A stretch of 64,000 bases of DNA from JABWBD01 sp040768665 (GCA_040768665.1 JAXGMN010000015.1:186001-250000), one strand, 5' to 3'; shown: positions 16,213 to 25,449, counted from the stretch's first letter. Translations and numbers: made by a program. Notes: generated by a model not told the origin, from the letters alone.

Positions 16213-16947
16213 TCATCCAGACCCTGCGCCGGCGATAAGCTCTGCCACACGGACGCAGAAGTTGTCGTTGAGCACGAGGACCTCGCCCCGCGCGATCAAG
16301 CGGCCGTTCACGTAAATGTCGACCGGATCGCCGGCCAATTTATCCAGCGGAACCACCGACCCCCGGCGAAGTTTGAGGATGTCCTCGAGGTACATATGGG
16401 TCCGGCCCAGCTCGATTTTCAAATCCAGCTCGACGTCACGGATGAGGTCGAGTGTTGCGGTCTCGCTGGAAGCCGGTGCCCCGGCGAACTCTTCCAGCCG
16501 GAAGGCGGCCACTCCCGGTGGCACTTCCGCCGAGGATTCTCCTTCGATCGAGGCTAACGCCTCTTCGGCCTGCCGCAGGAGATATTCCATGTCGTCCGGA
16601 AGAATTTCCCCTTCGTTCTCCGAAGGGATCGGTTTCTCTGCGGATGCGGGTGACTTGGTGGTCGAAGGGACCTTTTTGGCCTGGGCCGCCAGCTTTACAA
16701 CGTCGTCCTGTCCAACCATCTTGTCGCCGGCTGCGGACGGTGTGCTTGGTGGGCGGGAGGTTTGGCTTGCCGGCTTGCCCGCTGCCCCATTCAGGAGTGC
16801 CTCAATGTCGTTCTGGTCGATGGCGTCTGATTGGGGCTGTGCCGCGGAACCGCCTTTCGCCGGCTGAGGTTTGGGCCGCGCCGAACCAGCCTGCTGGAGG
16901 ATCTTCTCGATTTCGTCCTGATCGATCAGGTCTTTTTCATCGGCCAT
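16213..16947 (-). CDS. fliN: C-ring protein FliN with FliM-like N-terminal motifs
   Basis: A 244-residue protein, longer than a typical FliN (about 130). The C-terminal SpoA domain (about 166-238) is clear: DVELDLKIELGRTHMYLEDI, LKLRRGSVVPLDKLAGDPV, LIARGEVLVLNDNFCVRV. The N-terminal half is a Pro/Ala-rich linker with repeated short motifs: LIDQDEIEKILQQA (7-20), AIDQNDIEALLNGA (42-55), GQDDVVKLAAQA (79-90) and LPDDMEYLLRQA (116-127). The first two closely resemble the LSQxEIDALLNG motif that binds CheY-P at the N-terminus of FliM. The gene follows fliL directly; no fliM intervenes. The start MADEKDL is chosen over a longer open frame because its motif begins at once, as in FliM. Confidence 0.9.
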   Translation of the reverse strand: MADEKDLIDQDEIEKILQQAGSARPKPQPAKGGSAAQPQSDAIDQNDIEALLNGAAGKPASQTSRPPSTPSAAGDKMVGQDDVVKLAAQAKKVPSTTKSPASAEKPIPSENEGEILPDDMEYLLRQAEEALASIEGESSAEVPPGVAAFRLEEFAGAPASSETATLDLIRDVELDLKIELGRTHMYLEDILKLRRGSVVPLDKLAGDPVDIYVNGRLIARGEVLVLNDNFCVRVAELIAGAGSG

Positions 16948-17061
16948 GGGAATCCATTCCGCCTGGCATTGAAGGTTGGGTCGCGCCTGTCTTTTTTCAG
17001 CGGTCCCGGCACAGGCAGCCCCCTCGGTAAGCGGGGGCGCTGCCACGATTCTCTGCCAGCC

Positions 17062-17637
17062 CTACTGTTCGATGAAAGAGAAATCGCTGACGATCACCGA
17101 CTTGAGAAGAGGCTTGCCGAGAATGTGGTTAGTTTTCTCTAAAATCTTCCTTTTGATCAAGCCCAACCCTGCGTCGGTCAGGTCCGTGAGTTCGGCGCTG
17201 CGGATAATCACGATGACCTGTTCCCGAAATCGATGGACGTTTTTTGCCATCCGTTGCTGAAATTCGACCTCGTCGTCGACCGCGATAGCTCCGTAGAGGT
17301 GGAAGTCGATTCGGAGGGTGGTGTTCGAGACCGGCTGGAAGGCCGTGACACTGAACTGCTCGAGATCAACCTCGATCTGGTTCGCTGAACGATCCTCGGT
17401 CTTCGGCGTGGCTACCGACTCGTCTCCCGGCTGGGCCGCAACCACGGTACTGGCCAGCGCAAGGGTGTCTGCCGCGTCTGGAACACAGAGATAGGCAACG
17501 ATGCACTCGGCCAGAACGACCGCGCCCAAGAACAACGCGACCGCAAGCTTTCCGATCCAGGGCACACCGGCGCCTGCCGCTGCCCCCACCGTGGGGGAGA
17601 GGGCATTTCCGGTTGTTGTTGCATTATTTTCGGGCAT
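17062..17637 (-). CDS. fliL: Flagellar basal body-associated protein FliL
   Basis: A 191-residue protein with a short cytoplasmic N-terminus, one membrane helix (about 28-50) and a periplasmic stomatin-like domain (VDLEQFSVTAFQPVS, LRIDFHLYGAI, ITDLTDAG-like LTDLTDAGLGLIKRKI). FliL rings surround the MotAB stator. It starts 18 bases after motB. The 114 bases between fliL and fliN are too short for fliM. Confidence 0.85.
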   Translation of the reverse strand: MPENNATTTGNALSPTVGAAAGAGVPWIGKLAVALFLGAVVLAECIVAYLCVPDAADTLALASTVVAAQPGDESVATPKTEDRSANQIEVDLEQFSVTAFQPVSNTTLRIDFHLYGAIAVDDEVEFQQRMAKNVHRFREQVIVIIRSAELTDLTDAGLGLIKRKILEKTNHILGKPLLKSVIVSDFSFIEQ

Positions 17638-17655
17638 GTGGTTGGTCAGTCTCGA

Positions 17656-18420
17656 TCAGGGCGTTTCCTTGGGGCCGGTGAACCGCTGCTGTTTTTCATC
17701 CGGCGTCCCTTGCAGGTCGTTCACAAGCTCGTTGAGCATCAGGATTTCGACGCGGGAGTTTCTTTTCTGGAGTTCGGGGTCGGCGCCGATATGCAAGGGT
17801 TCGTACTCGCCCGCCACGGCAAGCCTGATCCGTTGCGGCTCGACCCCGAGCTTGACGAGTTGTTGCATCACCTTTTCGCAGCGTGCGTACGCCAGATCCC
17901 AATGGGTGCGGTAGGGGGAGTCGGGCGGGAGCGGTGTTTTCGTGGTATGGCCCCGGATCTCGATTTTCTGCGGCTTTCCCACGAGGTTTTCCGCCACGTT
18001 GCTCAGGCCGTGCAAGTTGTCGCCAGTAAGCTGGTCGGAATCTCCGGCGAAATAGACGGTACCGCCGCGGGTGGCATCCTCCGCGGGCCGAATCGCCCAG
18101 ACGCGAGGGTTCTCGCCCACCGGCGCGCGGACTTTGTCGCCGCCGCGCATCGTGTCCATCCGCCGCGACCTGCCCATGCTGGCCAGCTTGGCCAGCGAGG
18201 AATTCATGGGAACGTTGGGGCCGGCGATCAGAGTCTGGAGTGAATGATCGTAGCCGAATTGGCGGCGGAGCGATTCCATGAAGGCCCTGCTCTCCTCCTC
18301 CTTAATCTCGCTCATCGAAAACAGGAGCACGAAAAAGGTCAACAAGAGCGACATCATATCGCCGTACGTCACGATCCATCCCGGCGCCCCTTCGGGAGCT
18401 TCGTCTTGTGCGAGTGCCAC
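17656..18420 (-). CDS. motB: Flagellar stator protein MotB
   Basis: A 254-residue protein. The membrane helix WIVTYGDMMSLLLTFFVLLF (14-33) carries the conserved proton-binding Asp (YGDMMSLLLTF). After the plug comes an OmpA-like peptidoglycan-binding domain (IEIRGHTTKTP, YARCEKVMQQLVKLGVEPQRI, KRNSRVEILML). The start is GTG, 2 bases after the motA stop, so translation is coupled. Confidence 0.93.
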   Translation of the reverse strand: MALAQDEAPEGAPGWIVTYGDMMSLLLTFFVLLFSMSEIKEEESRAFMESLRRQFGYDHSLQTLIAGPNVPMNSSLAKLASMGRSRRMDTMRGGDKVRAPVGENPRVWAIRPAEDATRGGTVYFAGDSDQLTGDNLHGLSNVAENLVGKPQKIEIRGHTTKTPLPPDSPYRTHWDLAYARCEKVMQQLVKLGVEPQRIRLAVAGEYEPLHIGADPELQKRNSRVEILMLNELVNDLQGTPDEKQQRFTGPKETP

Positions 18421-18422
18421 GG

Positions 18423-19199
18423 CTAGGCTGCCTCCCTACTGGCGGTCCTCAGGCGAGGCGGAATGAACGTATTGAGTTTCTGCTCGATGACCCGAGGATT
18501 CTCACCCGACTGGATTCCCATGATCCCGCGAACGATGATTTCCATCGCGTTCAGTTCTTCTTTGTTCAAAATGGCGAGTTTTTCGGCGTAGGGCAACAGG
18601 ACGCTGTTGGAGAGAATCGCGCCGTAGAGGGTCGTAATCAAAGCGACGGCCATTCCCGGTCCCAAGGCGTTGGGATCATCGAGTTGGCCGAGCATGAGAA
18701 TCAGGCCCAGGAGTGTGCCGATCATCCCGTAGGCCGGAGCGAACTTGCCGAGTTGGTCGATAAGGTTCTTGCCGGTACGGTGGCGGGTGGCGACGGCGTC
18801 CATCTCGGTCCGCATGATGTCTTCGATGACCTCGGGACGCGTGCCGTCGACGGCCATCTGGATCCCCAGGACGATAAAGGGATTGGAGATTTCTTCAATT
18901 CGGCTTTCCAGGGCCAGCAGTCCGTCGCGCCGGGCGGTTTCCGCCAAGGACACGAGTTGCTCGATCAGTTCGCGGACGTTCGGCTGCCTGTTGAAGAATA
19001 CGACCTTGAGCACGCGGGGAATGCCGAAGAACGTCTTCAGGGGAAAGCAAATGAGCGAGGCCGCCAGGGCCCCACCGATGACGACCATGACCGAGGCATA
19101 GTCGACGAACGCCCCGAAAGACGCTCCCGGGGAGACGAGGACGGCGAGCGCCAGGAACGCGAAGCCGAGAAGGGTACCGACGACGGTTGCGATGTCCAT
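18423..19199 (-). CDS. motA: Flagellar stator protein MotA
   Basis: A 258-residue MotA/PomA with four membrane helices (about 1-22, 32-52, 145-168, 178-200) and the family texts SVMVVIGGALAASLICFP, GKFAPAYGMIGTLLGLILML and LITTLYGAILSNSVLLPYAEKL. The ATG at 19199 overlaps the flbD stop in TGATG. Confidence 0.95.
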   Translation of the reverse strand: MDIATVVGTLLGFAFLALAVLVSPGASFGAFVDYASVMVVIGGALAASLICFPLKTFFGIPRVLKVVFFNRQPNVRELIEQLVSLAETARRDGLLALESRIEEISNPFIVLGIQMAVDGTRPEVIEDIMRTEMDAVATRHRTGKNLIDQLGKFAPAYGMIGTLLGLILMLGQLDDPNALGPGMAVALITTLYGAILSNSVLLPYAEKLAILNKEELNAMEIIVRGIMGIQSGENPRVIEQKLNTFIPPRLRTASREAA

Positions 19200-19444
19200 C
19201 AATCACGGTCCTTCCGAAAGCCGCCCGTCGCCAGCGCCGGAACACGTTCGGGCGGGGGAGGGATCAGGTGTTTGGCCTGCTGGTACATCACGGCCCGCCG
19301 CAGAACCTCGTCCATCGACTCCGCCACGACGATCCGGTCGCCGGTGTTGAGCGTGATGAACGTGTCCGGGCGCGACTCGACGTACCGGATCAATTCGGCG
19401 TTGAGGACAAACACCTCGCCGCTCAGGTGGGTCAGCTTGATCAT
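19199..19444 (-). CDS. flbD: FlbD-family flagellar protein
   Basis: An 81-residue protein starting MIKLTHLSGEVFVLNAELI, with the family core VESRPDTFITLNTGDRIVV. FlbD/SwrD proteins, encoded between flgE and motA in many bacteria, raise motility (SwrD boosts stator power in Bacillus). The frame is open upstream, but the family begins at this Met. Confidence 0.93.
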   Translation of the reverse strand: MIKLTHLSGEVFVLNAELIRYVESRPDTFITLNTGDRIVVAESMDEVLRRAVMYQQAKHLIPPPPERVPALATGGFRKDRD

Positions 19445-19480
19445 GTTTTCTTTGCGGCGTTGAACGCCGATGGAGTTGTT

Positions 19481-19564
19481 CGAGAAACAAGTGTCAGGAA
19501 TCCATTGCCGCTCCGCCGGCCCTCCCGGTGCTGCGCACAAATGGTCGAAGACACTTATTTCTCG
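19481..19564. repeat. 15-bp inverted repeat in the flgE-flbD gap
   Basis: CGAGAAACAAGTGTC (19481-19495) and GACACTTATTTCTCG (19550-19564) pair with one mismatch around a 54-base spacer. They fill much of the 206-base gap between flgE and flbD. Could fold in the mRNA or be a remnant of a small palindromic element. Confidence 0.55.
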
Positions 19565-19650
19565 CGGTCTCAACGCCTCGGTCCCTGCACCGTCGCCGCC
19601 ATCCGGCGCCGGTGAGGGCCCTAGAAAACATAGCTCCCCGGACGGTGGCG

Positions 19651-22116
19651 TCAACGACGCAGGGCGAGCAACTCGTCAAGCATCTGCTGGGAGGTCGTGA
19701 TGACGCGGGTGTTTCCGCGGTACATCGTCGACGCGAGGATCAGATCGATGAGACTGCTGCCGATATCTGTGTTGGATAGTTCGGTTGCACCGGAAATGAT
19801 GGTGCCGATACCCTGCTGTCCCGGGTCGCCCTGGACGGGCAGGCCCGAGTTCACCCCTTCGGCAAAGAGGTTTTGGCCTCGCTGCTCGAGCCCGGAGGGA
19901 TTGGCGAACCGAGCCAGCCGGAGCTGGCCGAGGTCGCGGGTCACGCCGTTGCTGAACACACCACGGATCGTTCCGTCTTCGCCGACGATGAAGCTGGTGA
20001 GCACACCAGGCGCGGAACCGTCCTGCCGGGAAACCGAGAGCGTGCTGCGGTCCGCCGCCAGGCCGGAGATTTGGGAGAAGTCGAGCTCGAATTCCAACGG
20101 AGAGGCCGACGAGACGTGCCGGCGATCGATCGAGATGGTCGACTCGGTGGCCGACACGAAGTTGCCTTCGCCGTCAAACGAAATCAAGCCGGTGCCGACG
20201 GAGATACCCGCTCCGGTGAGCGGGTCGTTGTCCGGACTGTCGGCGAACCAGCGGTAGGTCGTCGAGGTGCTGTCCCGCTTTTCGAGCACGGCGGTGAGGC
20301 GGACGCGCAAGGGAATGCCGAGCGAGTCGTACGCCAGGAAGTCGGTGACGGCGCTCTCGCCGACCGCATTCTGCACGGTGGCCCAGGGAAGGTCGATATT
20401 GGCGACGCTGCTGCCGGTCTTGATAAGCATAGCGGAGAGCCCGATGTCCAAGGCATTCGCGACGCCATTGTTCGCCACCAGATTGATCCGGCCGTTTTCC
20501 ACGAATCCGCCCGGTTCCCGGCCGGAGCCGGAATCGACGGGGATATCCTGTTCGGCCGCAATTCCCATCGGTTTCTGGATGCCGAGAGCATCCTCCATGA
20601 AATCGATGAGGTCCTGAACGGTCGATTCGCTGGTGACCTCAAACTGCTTCGTGCTGAGGGTGCGGCCGCCCTTGCGTCCTGCGAAATCGAGAGTTCCTGC
20701 CTGGAAGACCTGTTCATAGCTGCCGCCGTCGCGGCGGAGCACGTCGACCAGATAGGTGTTCGTCTGGATTCGGGGACCGTCGAGATCGAGGACGGGTTCG
20801 TTGAACACGCCGCCGGGGCCGGTGTTCGGGCGCGTATCGACGAGCGTGATGTCGCTGTTCACGTCGTGCAGGGTCTCTACGAGGTGCCAGTTGCTGTCAC
20901 TCGTCGCATTGTCGCGCCGCCAGATGTGCCGGTATTGCCATTCCGTGTCGGTCGGATTCCGCGGCAGATTGTACAGAAGCACGCGGCCGGTGTTCGTGTT
21001 GATGGAGCTGGAGAGCTCGGTCGGCCGGCTGACGAGGCCCTCGTCGGGATTCTCCGTATTGCCGTAAGTGACGTAGTAGGTGAAATCGCCGGTGATGCGG
21101 GTCTCGTCCATCACGGGGTTCGCGGCGTAGCCGCCGACCGCGACTGAGTCGGTGAACTGGGGGGTGCCGGCGGTGACAGGAATCTGGCCAGCAAAACGAT
21201 AACCCGGACTCGTCGAGTCCTTGCGGTAAATTCGTACGTGCGTATAGGGATTGCCCGTCATGTCGGCCGGGAGAGACGTCGTGGTGGGAATGTTGTCGAG
21301 AAAGACCGAGCTGTTATTGTTTTGAACCGTGATGGTGCGGAGTTCGGAGTAGTTGCTTTCCTGAAATCCTTCCGGTGCGTTTTCGTCGGCAAAGACGAGT
21401 CGGTACTCCACCACGTCACCGGCGTTCAGCCCACCTCCGTTCACTTCCGCCGGATCCGCAGCCCATCCCGGCCCGGACGCATAGGAGACTTTCGCCTGCC
21501 CCTCGGGATCCTCGTATTTTGCGTCGCTAAGGATGCTCGTCTGGATGATGGCGGCCTGGTCGGCGAGGTCGCCGGTTGGTGAAAGGGTGCCTTCGAGGTA
21601 GGCATTTCCGGTGGATTGTGCTACGGCCGTCGCTCCGAGTGGAATACTGATGGGCGTGAGTACGGTCCGCTGGATCTGGAAATTGTCGTCGATGCCGTAA
21701 CCGAGGAGGCGATGCCCCGTGATGGTGACCAACTGGTTCTCCGAGTTCATCTTAAAGATGCCGTTGCGGGTGTAGAGCTGGTCACCCTCGGCGCCTTGGA
21801 CAATGAAGAAGCCGTCGCCCTGGATGGCCATATCGGTCGGATTGGAGCTGATTTCGATCGTGCCCTGGCCGAAGTCCGGCGTGATATCGGCGACCATCGT
21901 GCCGAGCCCGATCTGGCGCGGGTTGGTTCCGCCGCTGCCGTCGGTCGGCCCCGAGCCCAGTGCGAGAGTCTGCAGGAACTGCGTGGCGAACGAGGCCTGC
22001 GAAGCCTTGTAGCCAACGGTGTTCGAGTTCGCGAGATTGTTGCCCACGACGTCGATCGTCGTTTCAGCGGCAGACAGGCCGGTCAACGCGGTGCTGAGTG
22101 CAGAGGCTAAACCCAT
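19651..22116 (-). CDS. flgE: Flagellar hook protein FlgE, enlarged
   Basis: An 821-residue hook protein, about twice the E. coli length. The N-terminal rod/hook motif is intact (TALTGLSAAETTIDVVGNNL, ANSNTVGYKASQASF), as are GTIEISSNPTDMAIQGDGFF and the C-terminal helix (ATELSNTDIGSSLIDLI; VITTSQQMLDELLAL). A large insert of about residues 200-480 looks like two fibronectin-type beta modules (VEYRLVFADENAPEG; VRIYRKDSTSPGYRFAGQ; YVTYGNTENPDEGL) and is followed by FlgE D1/D2 text. Such exposed hook domains vary widely between phyla. Confidence 0.93.
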   Translation of the reverse strand: MGLASALSTALTGLSAAETTIDVVGNNLANSNTVGYKASQASFATQFLQTLALGSGPTDGSGGTNPRQIGLGTMVADITPDFGQGTIEISSNPTDMAIQGDGFFIVQGAEGDQLYTRNGIFKMNSENQLVTITGHRLLGYGIDDNFQIQRTVLTPISIPLGATAVAQSTGNAYLEGTLSPTGDLADQAAIIQTSILSDAKYEDPEGQAKVSYASGPGWAADPAEVNGGGLNAGDVVEYRLVFADENAPEGFQESNYSELRTITVQNNNSSVFLDNIPTTTSLPADMTGNPYTHVRIYRKDSTSPGYRFAGQIPVTAGTPQFTDSVAVGGYAANPVMDETRITGDFTYYVTYGNTENPDEGLVSRPTELSSSINTNTGRVLLYNLPRNPTDTEWQYRHIWRRDNATSDSNWHLVETLHDVNSDITLVDTRPNTGPGGVFNEPVLDLDGPRIQTNTYLVDVLRRDGGSYEQVFQAGTLDFAGRKGGRTLSTKQFEVTSESTVQDLIDFMEDALGIQKPMGIAAEQDIPVDSGSGREPGGFVENGRINLVANNGVANALDIGLSAMLIKTGSSVANIDLPWATVQNAVGESAVTDFLAYDSLGIPLRVRLTAVLEKRDSTSTTYRWFADSPDNDPLTGAGISVGTGLISFDGEGNFVSATESTISIDRRHVSSASPLEFELDFSQISGLAADRSTLSVSRQDGSAPGVLTSFIVGEDGTIRGVFSNGVTRDLGQLRLARFANPSGLEQRGQNLFAEGVNSGLPVQGDPGQQGIGTIISGATELSNTDIGSSLIDLILASTMYRGNTRVITTSQQMLDELLALRR

Positions 22117-22155
22117 GAGTATCCCCCTACCGTGTTCGAGTTCTGGTTATGATAC

Positions 22156-22620
22156 TTATTCACTTGCCGATTCCTGATCTTCCTCGGCAGGCTCTCCCTC
22201 TTCAGCCGGCTCCGCGAGGATCTCGCCGACGTTGGTCAGGCTAATCGACTGCTCGCCGACGTGGAGCACGGGCTTCCCATCCGTCACCGATACCCGGTCG
22301 ACGCGGCCCGACACGCGGCTGCCATCGTCCGTGAGGCCCTCGACGTGCCGACCGATCATCGCGGAGGCGGTGTTCACGTTCTGCCCCAGCATGACCGCCT
22401 CCAGGGTCTCCGTCAGCCGCGAATTCGACTCGATCTCGCGGATCTGGCTGATCTGCTGGATGAGCTCGTGGTTGTCCATGGGGTTCATCGGGTCCTGGTT
22501 CTGAAGCTCGGCGATCATCAGCTTCAGAAACATGTCGAGGTCGAGGTTTTCGAAGCGGTCAACCGTCTCGGACTGCTGGCCCTGCTGCCCGTAGGCGCCG
22601 CTGGTTGCTTGGGTGTACAC
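22156..22620 (-). CDS. flgD: Hook cap protein FlgD
   Basis: A 154-residue protein with the FlgD N-terminal motif DMFLKLMIAELQNQDPMNPM and QQISQIREIESNSRL, then a short C-terminal part ending in an acidic tail. It lacks much of the C-terminal Ig/FNIII region of the E. coli protein. FlgD scaffolds hook assembly and is made just before flgE, as here. The start is GTG. Confidence 0.9.
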   Translation of the reverse strand: MYTQATSGAYGQQGQQSETVDRFENLDLDMFLKLMIAELQNQDPMNPMDNHELIQQISQIREIESNSRLTETLEAVMLGQNVNTASAMIGRHVEGLTDDGSRVSGRVDRVSVTDGKPVLHVGEQSISLTNVGEILAEPAEEGEPAEEDQESASE

Positions 22621-22652
22621 TGCTTCGGGTTCCTTAATGCCGTTTTGTGGTC

Positions 22653-24278
22653 TCAGACGGTTGTATCGAACCGCCCGGCGTCGGTGTAGTAGATCGGCCG
22701 CCGGCGGTCCGGGACGGTGTTACCGCGGTTTTCGACACGGCCTTCGCGTCGCGTACCGGAGAACTGTTCGTTTCCGTCGCGCGCATTGGCGCCGAGGTCG
22801 GGCTGCCCCGGGAAACCTCCGTTGGAATGGTTCATCAGGTCGACCTCGAATCGTTCCACGCGGATGTTCTGTTCGGCGAGCCGATCTCGCAACAGAGGGA
22901 GGTTATCCAGGAGCACCGCCTTCGCCGCGGGGGTCTCGGCTTCCAGTCTCGCCGTCATCGCGCCGCCACGGACGCTCACCTCCAGCCGCAGCGACCCGAG
23001 TTCGGGCGGGTGGAGCCGCAGGCGCACGCTGCCGCCGCGGTCGCCAAACGATTCGAACGCGCGGGCGACCCGCTGGACGAACCGTACTCGATCGGCTTGG
23101 GCGATTTCGGCATCCTGGCGTGCTTGCGAGGCACTCGTTGCACGGCCGGTCGCATTCGGGCCGGCCCGATCGGCAGCGACGGCTTCCGCCGCTCGGGCCG
23201 CCTGCTCCGGCTTCCCGCCGTCTTTGGCTGTCACAGCGTGGGAAAAGGGATCGGCAGTCGCGGCGGGAGCGTCGGGTGACATCGCGTCGAGACCGGCCAA
23301 TTGCGGCACGGCCGCGGCGCTTGATTGCCCAGCCGAAGGGGCTGTCTTCGTCCGGCCCGCGAAACGGCCGGTTGGATCTTGCCCCAACGTGCGAGCGGCC
23401 GACTTATCGCGGCTGCGCCTGGATCCTGCTTTGCGATCCGACCGGTCGGACTCGACGGCGCCGTGTTCTTCAACAGCCCGGGGTTCGCCTCCGGCCGCGT
23501 CTTCAGCGTCGGCTTGCCTCTTCGCGTCTGCCGACTTGTTTGTCGGATCAGCATCAGGCGCTCCGTCCGTCTTGAGTTCCTTCTTTTGCGCCCCCGGCTC
23601 GGCCTCGGCCGAGTCGAGTTCGGCCCCGCCGTCTTCGGGATTTACCGCTTCCGAGCCAACCGTGTCAGCGCGCTCCTGACGAGCGTTCGCAGCGGGCTGG
23701 ATGCGATTTGCCTTGTCGGTCGTCTCTTCGCATACCTCAGAGTCGGTGCTCTGCTCATTCGTTGCCGGGTCGGCACGTTGCGGATCGGAGGACGCAACCG
23801 CCATTTCGACCCCGTCGCTCAGAGCCTCGTCGGATGCATCCTTCTCGACGGACGGCTCATGACCGTTTCCATCCGCGGATGCCGACGTTTCCTGCCGGCC
23901 GTCTCCGTCGCGCGACCCGGAGGGTTGCTGTTCGGCGGACTTCCCGGCCTCCTGCGGAACCTCGGAGACTTTGCCGGCTGTCGATTGGCCGGACGCATCG
24001 AGCGAAGGCTCCGGACCGGTGTCCCGGACGGTCCGACCCGCCGCATTCATTGGTTCTTTTGGTTCGCGATACGCCGTGGGTTCATAGGGCTGCGAACCGC
24101 GATCCTCAGCCGGCGATCCGGCGGCACGCGGCGCAGCGCCAGTTGCCGTCGCGGCCTGCCGAAACAAATCGAGAAACGATCCGGCGCCCCCGCCAAGGGG
24201 CTCCAGCGCCGCCGGCGAGGCGTGGGTGGACTCCGGGACCGGCATCAGGGCGAAGGTTTCGACTTTCCATTGGGTCAT
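22653..24278 (-). CDS. fliK: Hook-length control protein FliK
   Basis: A 541-residue protein. A long, low-complexity, charged and Ala/Glu/Ser-rich ruler region (1-390) is followed by the Flg_hook domain (about 395-480: GGSVRLRLHPPELGSLRLEV, LRDRLAEQNIRVERFEV). FliK measures the hook and triggers the FlhB substrate switch. Its place before flgD is canonical. Confidence 0.9.
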   Translation of the reverse strand: MTQWKVETFALMPVPESTHASPAALEPLGGGAGSFLDLFRQAATATGAAPRAAGSPAEDRGSQPYEPTAYREPKEPMNAAGRTVRDTGPEPSLDASGQSTAGKVSEVPQEAGKSAEQQPSGSRDGDGRQETSASADGNGHEPSVEKDASDEALSDGVEMAVASSDPQRADPATNEQSTDSEVCEETTDKANRIQPAANARQERADTVGSEAVNPEDGGAELDSAEAEPGAQKKELKTDGAPDADPTNKSADAKRQADAEDAAGGEPRAVEEHGAVESDRSDRKAGSRRSRDKSAARTLGQDPTGRFAGRTKTAPSAGQSSAAAVPQLAGLDAMSPDAPAATADPFSHAVTAKDGGKPEQAARAAEAVAADRAGPNATGRATSASQARQDAEIAQADRVRFVQRVARAFESFGDRGGSVRLRLHPPELGSLRLEVSVRGGAMTARLEAETPAAKAVLLDNLPLLRDRLAEQNIRVERFEVDLMNHSNGGFPGQPDLGANARDGNEQFSGTRREGRVENRGNTVPDRRRPIYYTDAGRFDTTV

Positions 24279-24287
24279 AGGCGTGTC

Positions 24288-24983
24288 TCACTGGCGTATG
24301 CCGGGTGTCGCCCCGAGCTGTTTCCGGGCGTTGTCCGCAACTCTTGCTTCGGGCACTCCCTCGCGGATTTGCCGGAGTACTTCATCGATCTTCTCGATTT
24401 CCTCCGGTGTTTCGAATTCACCGACGATCTTCGCGCGCTTGTTGTCCGGCATTTCGCGCAGCAACATCACCACGGCCGCCAATTCGTCTTTGTCGAGCAT
24501 TTCCGTGAGCAGTTCCTTGGCCTGCTTAGGCTTGACTGCTTCGAGGATCCGGCGGGCTTCTTCGCGGCCGGTGGCCTGCGCGCCTTGCTGAAGGAGGGCC
24601 AACTGCTCGTCGTACTGGGCGCGTTGTTGTGCGTAGCGCTGCTCGGCCTGGGAGAGCTGTTGCTGCTGGTTTCGCACCTCGCTGAGGGAGTCGACCAGGG
24701 CTTGTTCGCGAAGCTGCAGGTTGAGGTCTTTGGCGGCCCGGGCTTCGAGAATCTCCTCGAAGGAGATTTGATCCGGGGGGATTTGGTCTTTGTCCCGTTG
24801 GGCTTTCTCTCGCAGTGCGAAGATGTCCACGCCCTGAGCGATCGCCAGCATCTGAATCGCTTTGGCGCGGTCGATCTTCCACCTCACGCAGAACTGAACC
24901 GCGAGGACCACTTCCGCGATGACCGTGGCCAGACAGAAGTAGAGAATGCCGCTGGTGGCGGCGCGCAGAAGGCGGCGGATCAT
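24288..24983 (-). CDS. MotE/YlxF-like membrane coiled-coil protein
   Basis: A 231-residue protein: one N-terminal membrane helix (about 12-33), a coiled coil (about 75-130, Gln/Glu-rich) and a C-terminal helical domain resembling the MgtE N-terminal domain (AVVMLLREMPDNKRAKIVGE). This is the architecture of YlxF in Bacillus and MotE in alphaproteobacteria, encoded between fliJ and fliK as here. MotE is a chaperone for the periplasmic stator protein MotC; the role here is inferred. Overlaps fliJ by 4 bases (ATGA). Confidence 0.8.
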   Translation of the reverse strand: MIRRLLRAATSGILYFCLATVIAEVVLAVQFCVRWKIDRAKAIQMLAIAQGVDIFALREKAQRDKDQIPPDQISFEEILEARAAKDLNLQLREQALVDSLSEVRNQQQQLSQAEQRYAQQRAQYDEQLALLQQGAQATGREEARRILEAVKPKQAKELLTEMLDKDELAAVVMLLREMPDNKRAKIVGEFETPEEIEKIDEVLRQIREGVPEARVADNARKQLGATPGIRQ

Positions 24984-25432
24984 CGCGGCACCTCCCGCGT
25001 CGCGCGAATCATGGCGACTTCATCCAATTGCTTGATTTCCCGCCGGCTCTCCTCGTCGCGGTGGCGCTCGAGCTGGCGGTCCTCGAGCTTCTCCAGGACC
25101 TTGACCTGGCGGTTGGCCTCGGCGAGGACGGCCCGGCGGCGTTCGATTTCGGCGGCCACCGCCTCGCGCTGCTTCCGGATATGCTGAATTTGCGCCCGCA
25201 AGAAGAGGTCGTGACGCTGCATTTCCAGGAGCCGATCCACGTCGATGACCCCCGGCCCCGAGGCAGCCTGATAGTGCCTGGCTATCTCCGTTGTCAATTC
25301 GGCAAGCCGATCCTGCTCGCTTTGGAGAGTCGCGTCGGCCTCGTAGGCCTGGGCGAGCTGTGCGCGTCGCTCGTCGCGGGCGGCCCGGCGGATCTTCAGG
25401 AGCGTTGCAAGTCGGAAGGTGAACTTCGTCAT
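24980..25432 (-). CDS. fliJ: Flagellar export chaperone FliJ
   Basis: A 150-residue, nearly all-helical protein opening FTFRLATLLKIRRAARDERR, with long charged coiled-coil segments. FliJ couples the FliI ATPase to the export gate FlhA. Lies 17 bases downstream of fliI. Confidence 0.88.
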   Translation of the reverse strand: MTKFTFRLATLLKIRRAARDERRAQLAQAYEADATLQSEQDRLAELTTEIARHYQAASGPGVIDVDRLLEMQRHDLFLRAQIQHIRKQREAVAAEIERRRAVLAEANRQVKVLEKLEDRQLERHRDEESRREIKQLDEVAMIRATREVPR

Positions 25433-25449
25433 GGCGGATCAGTGACTCC

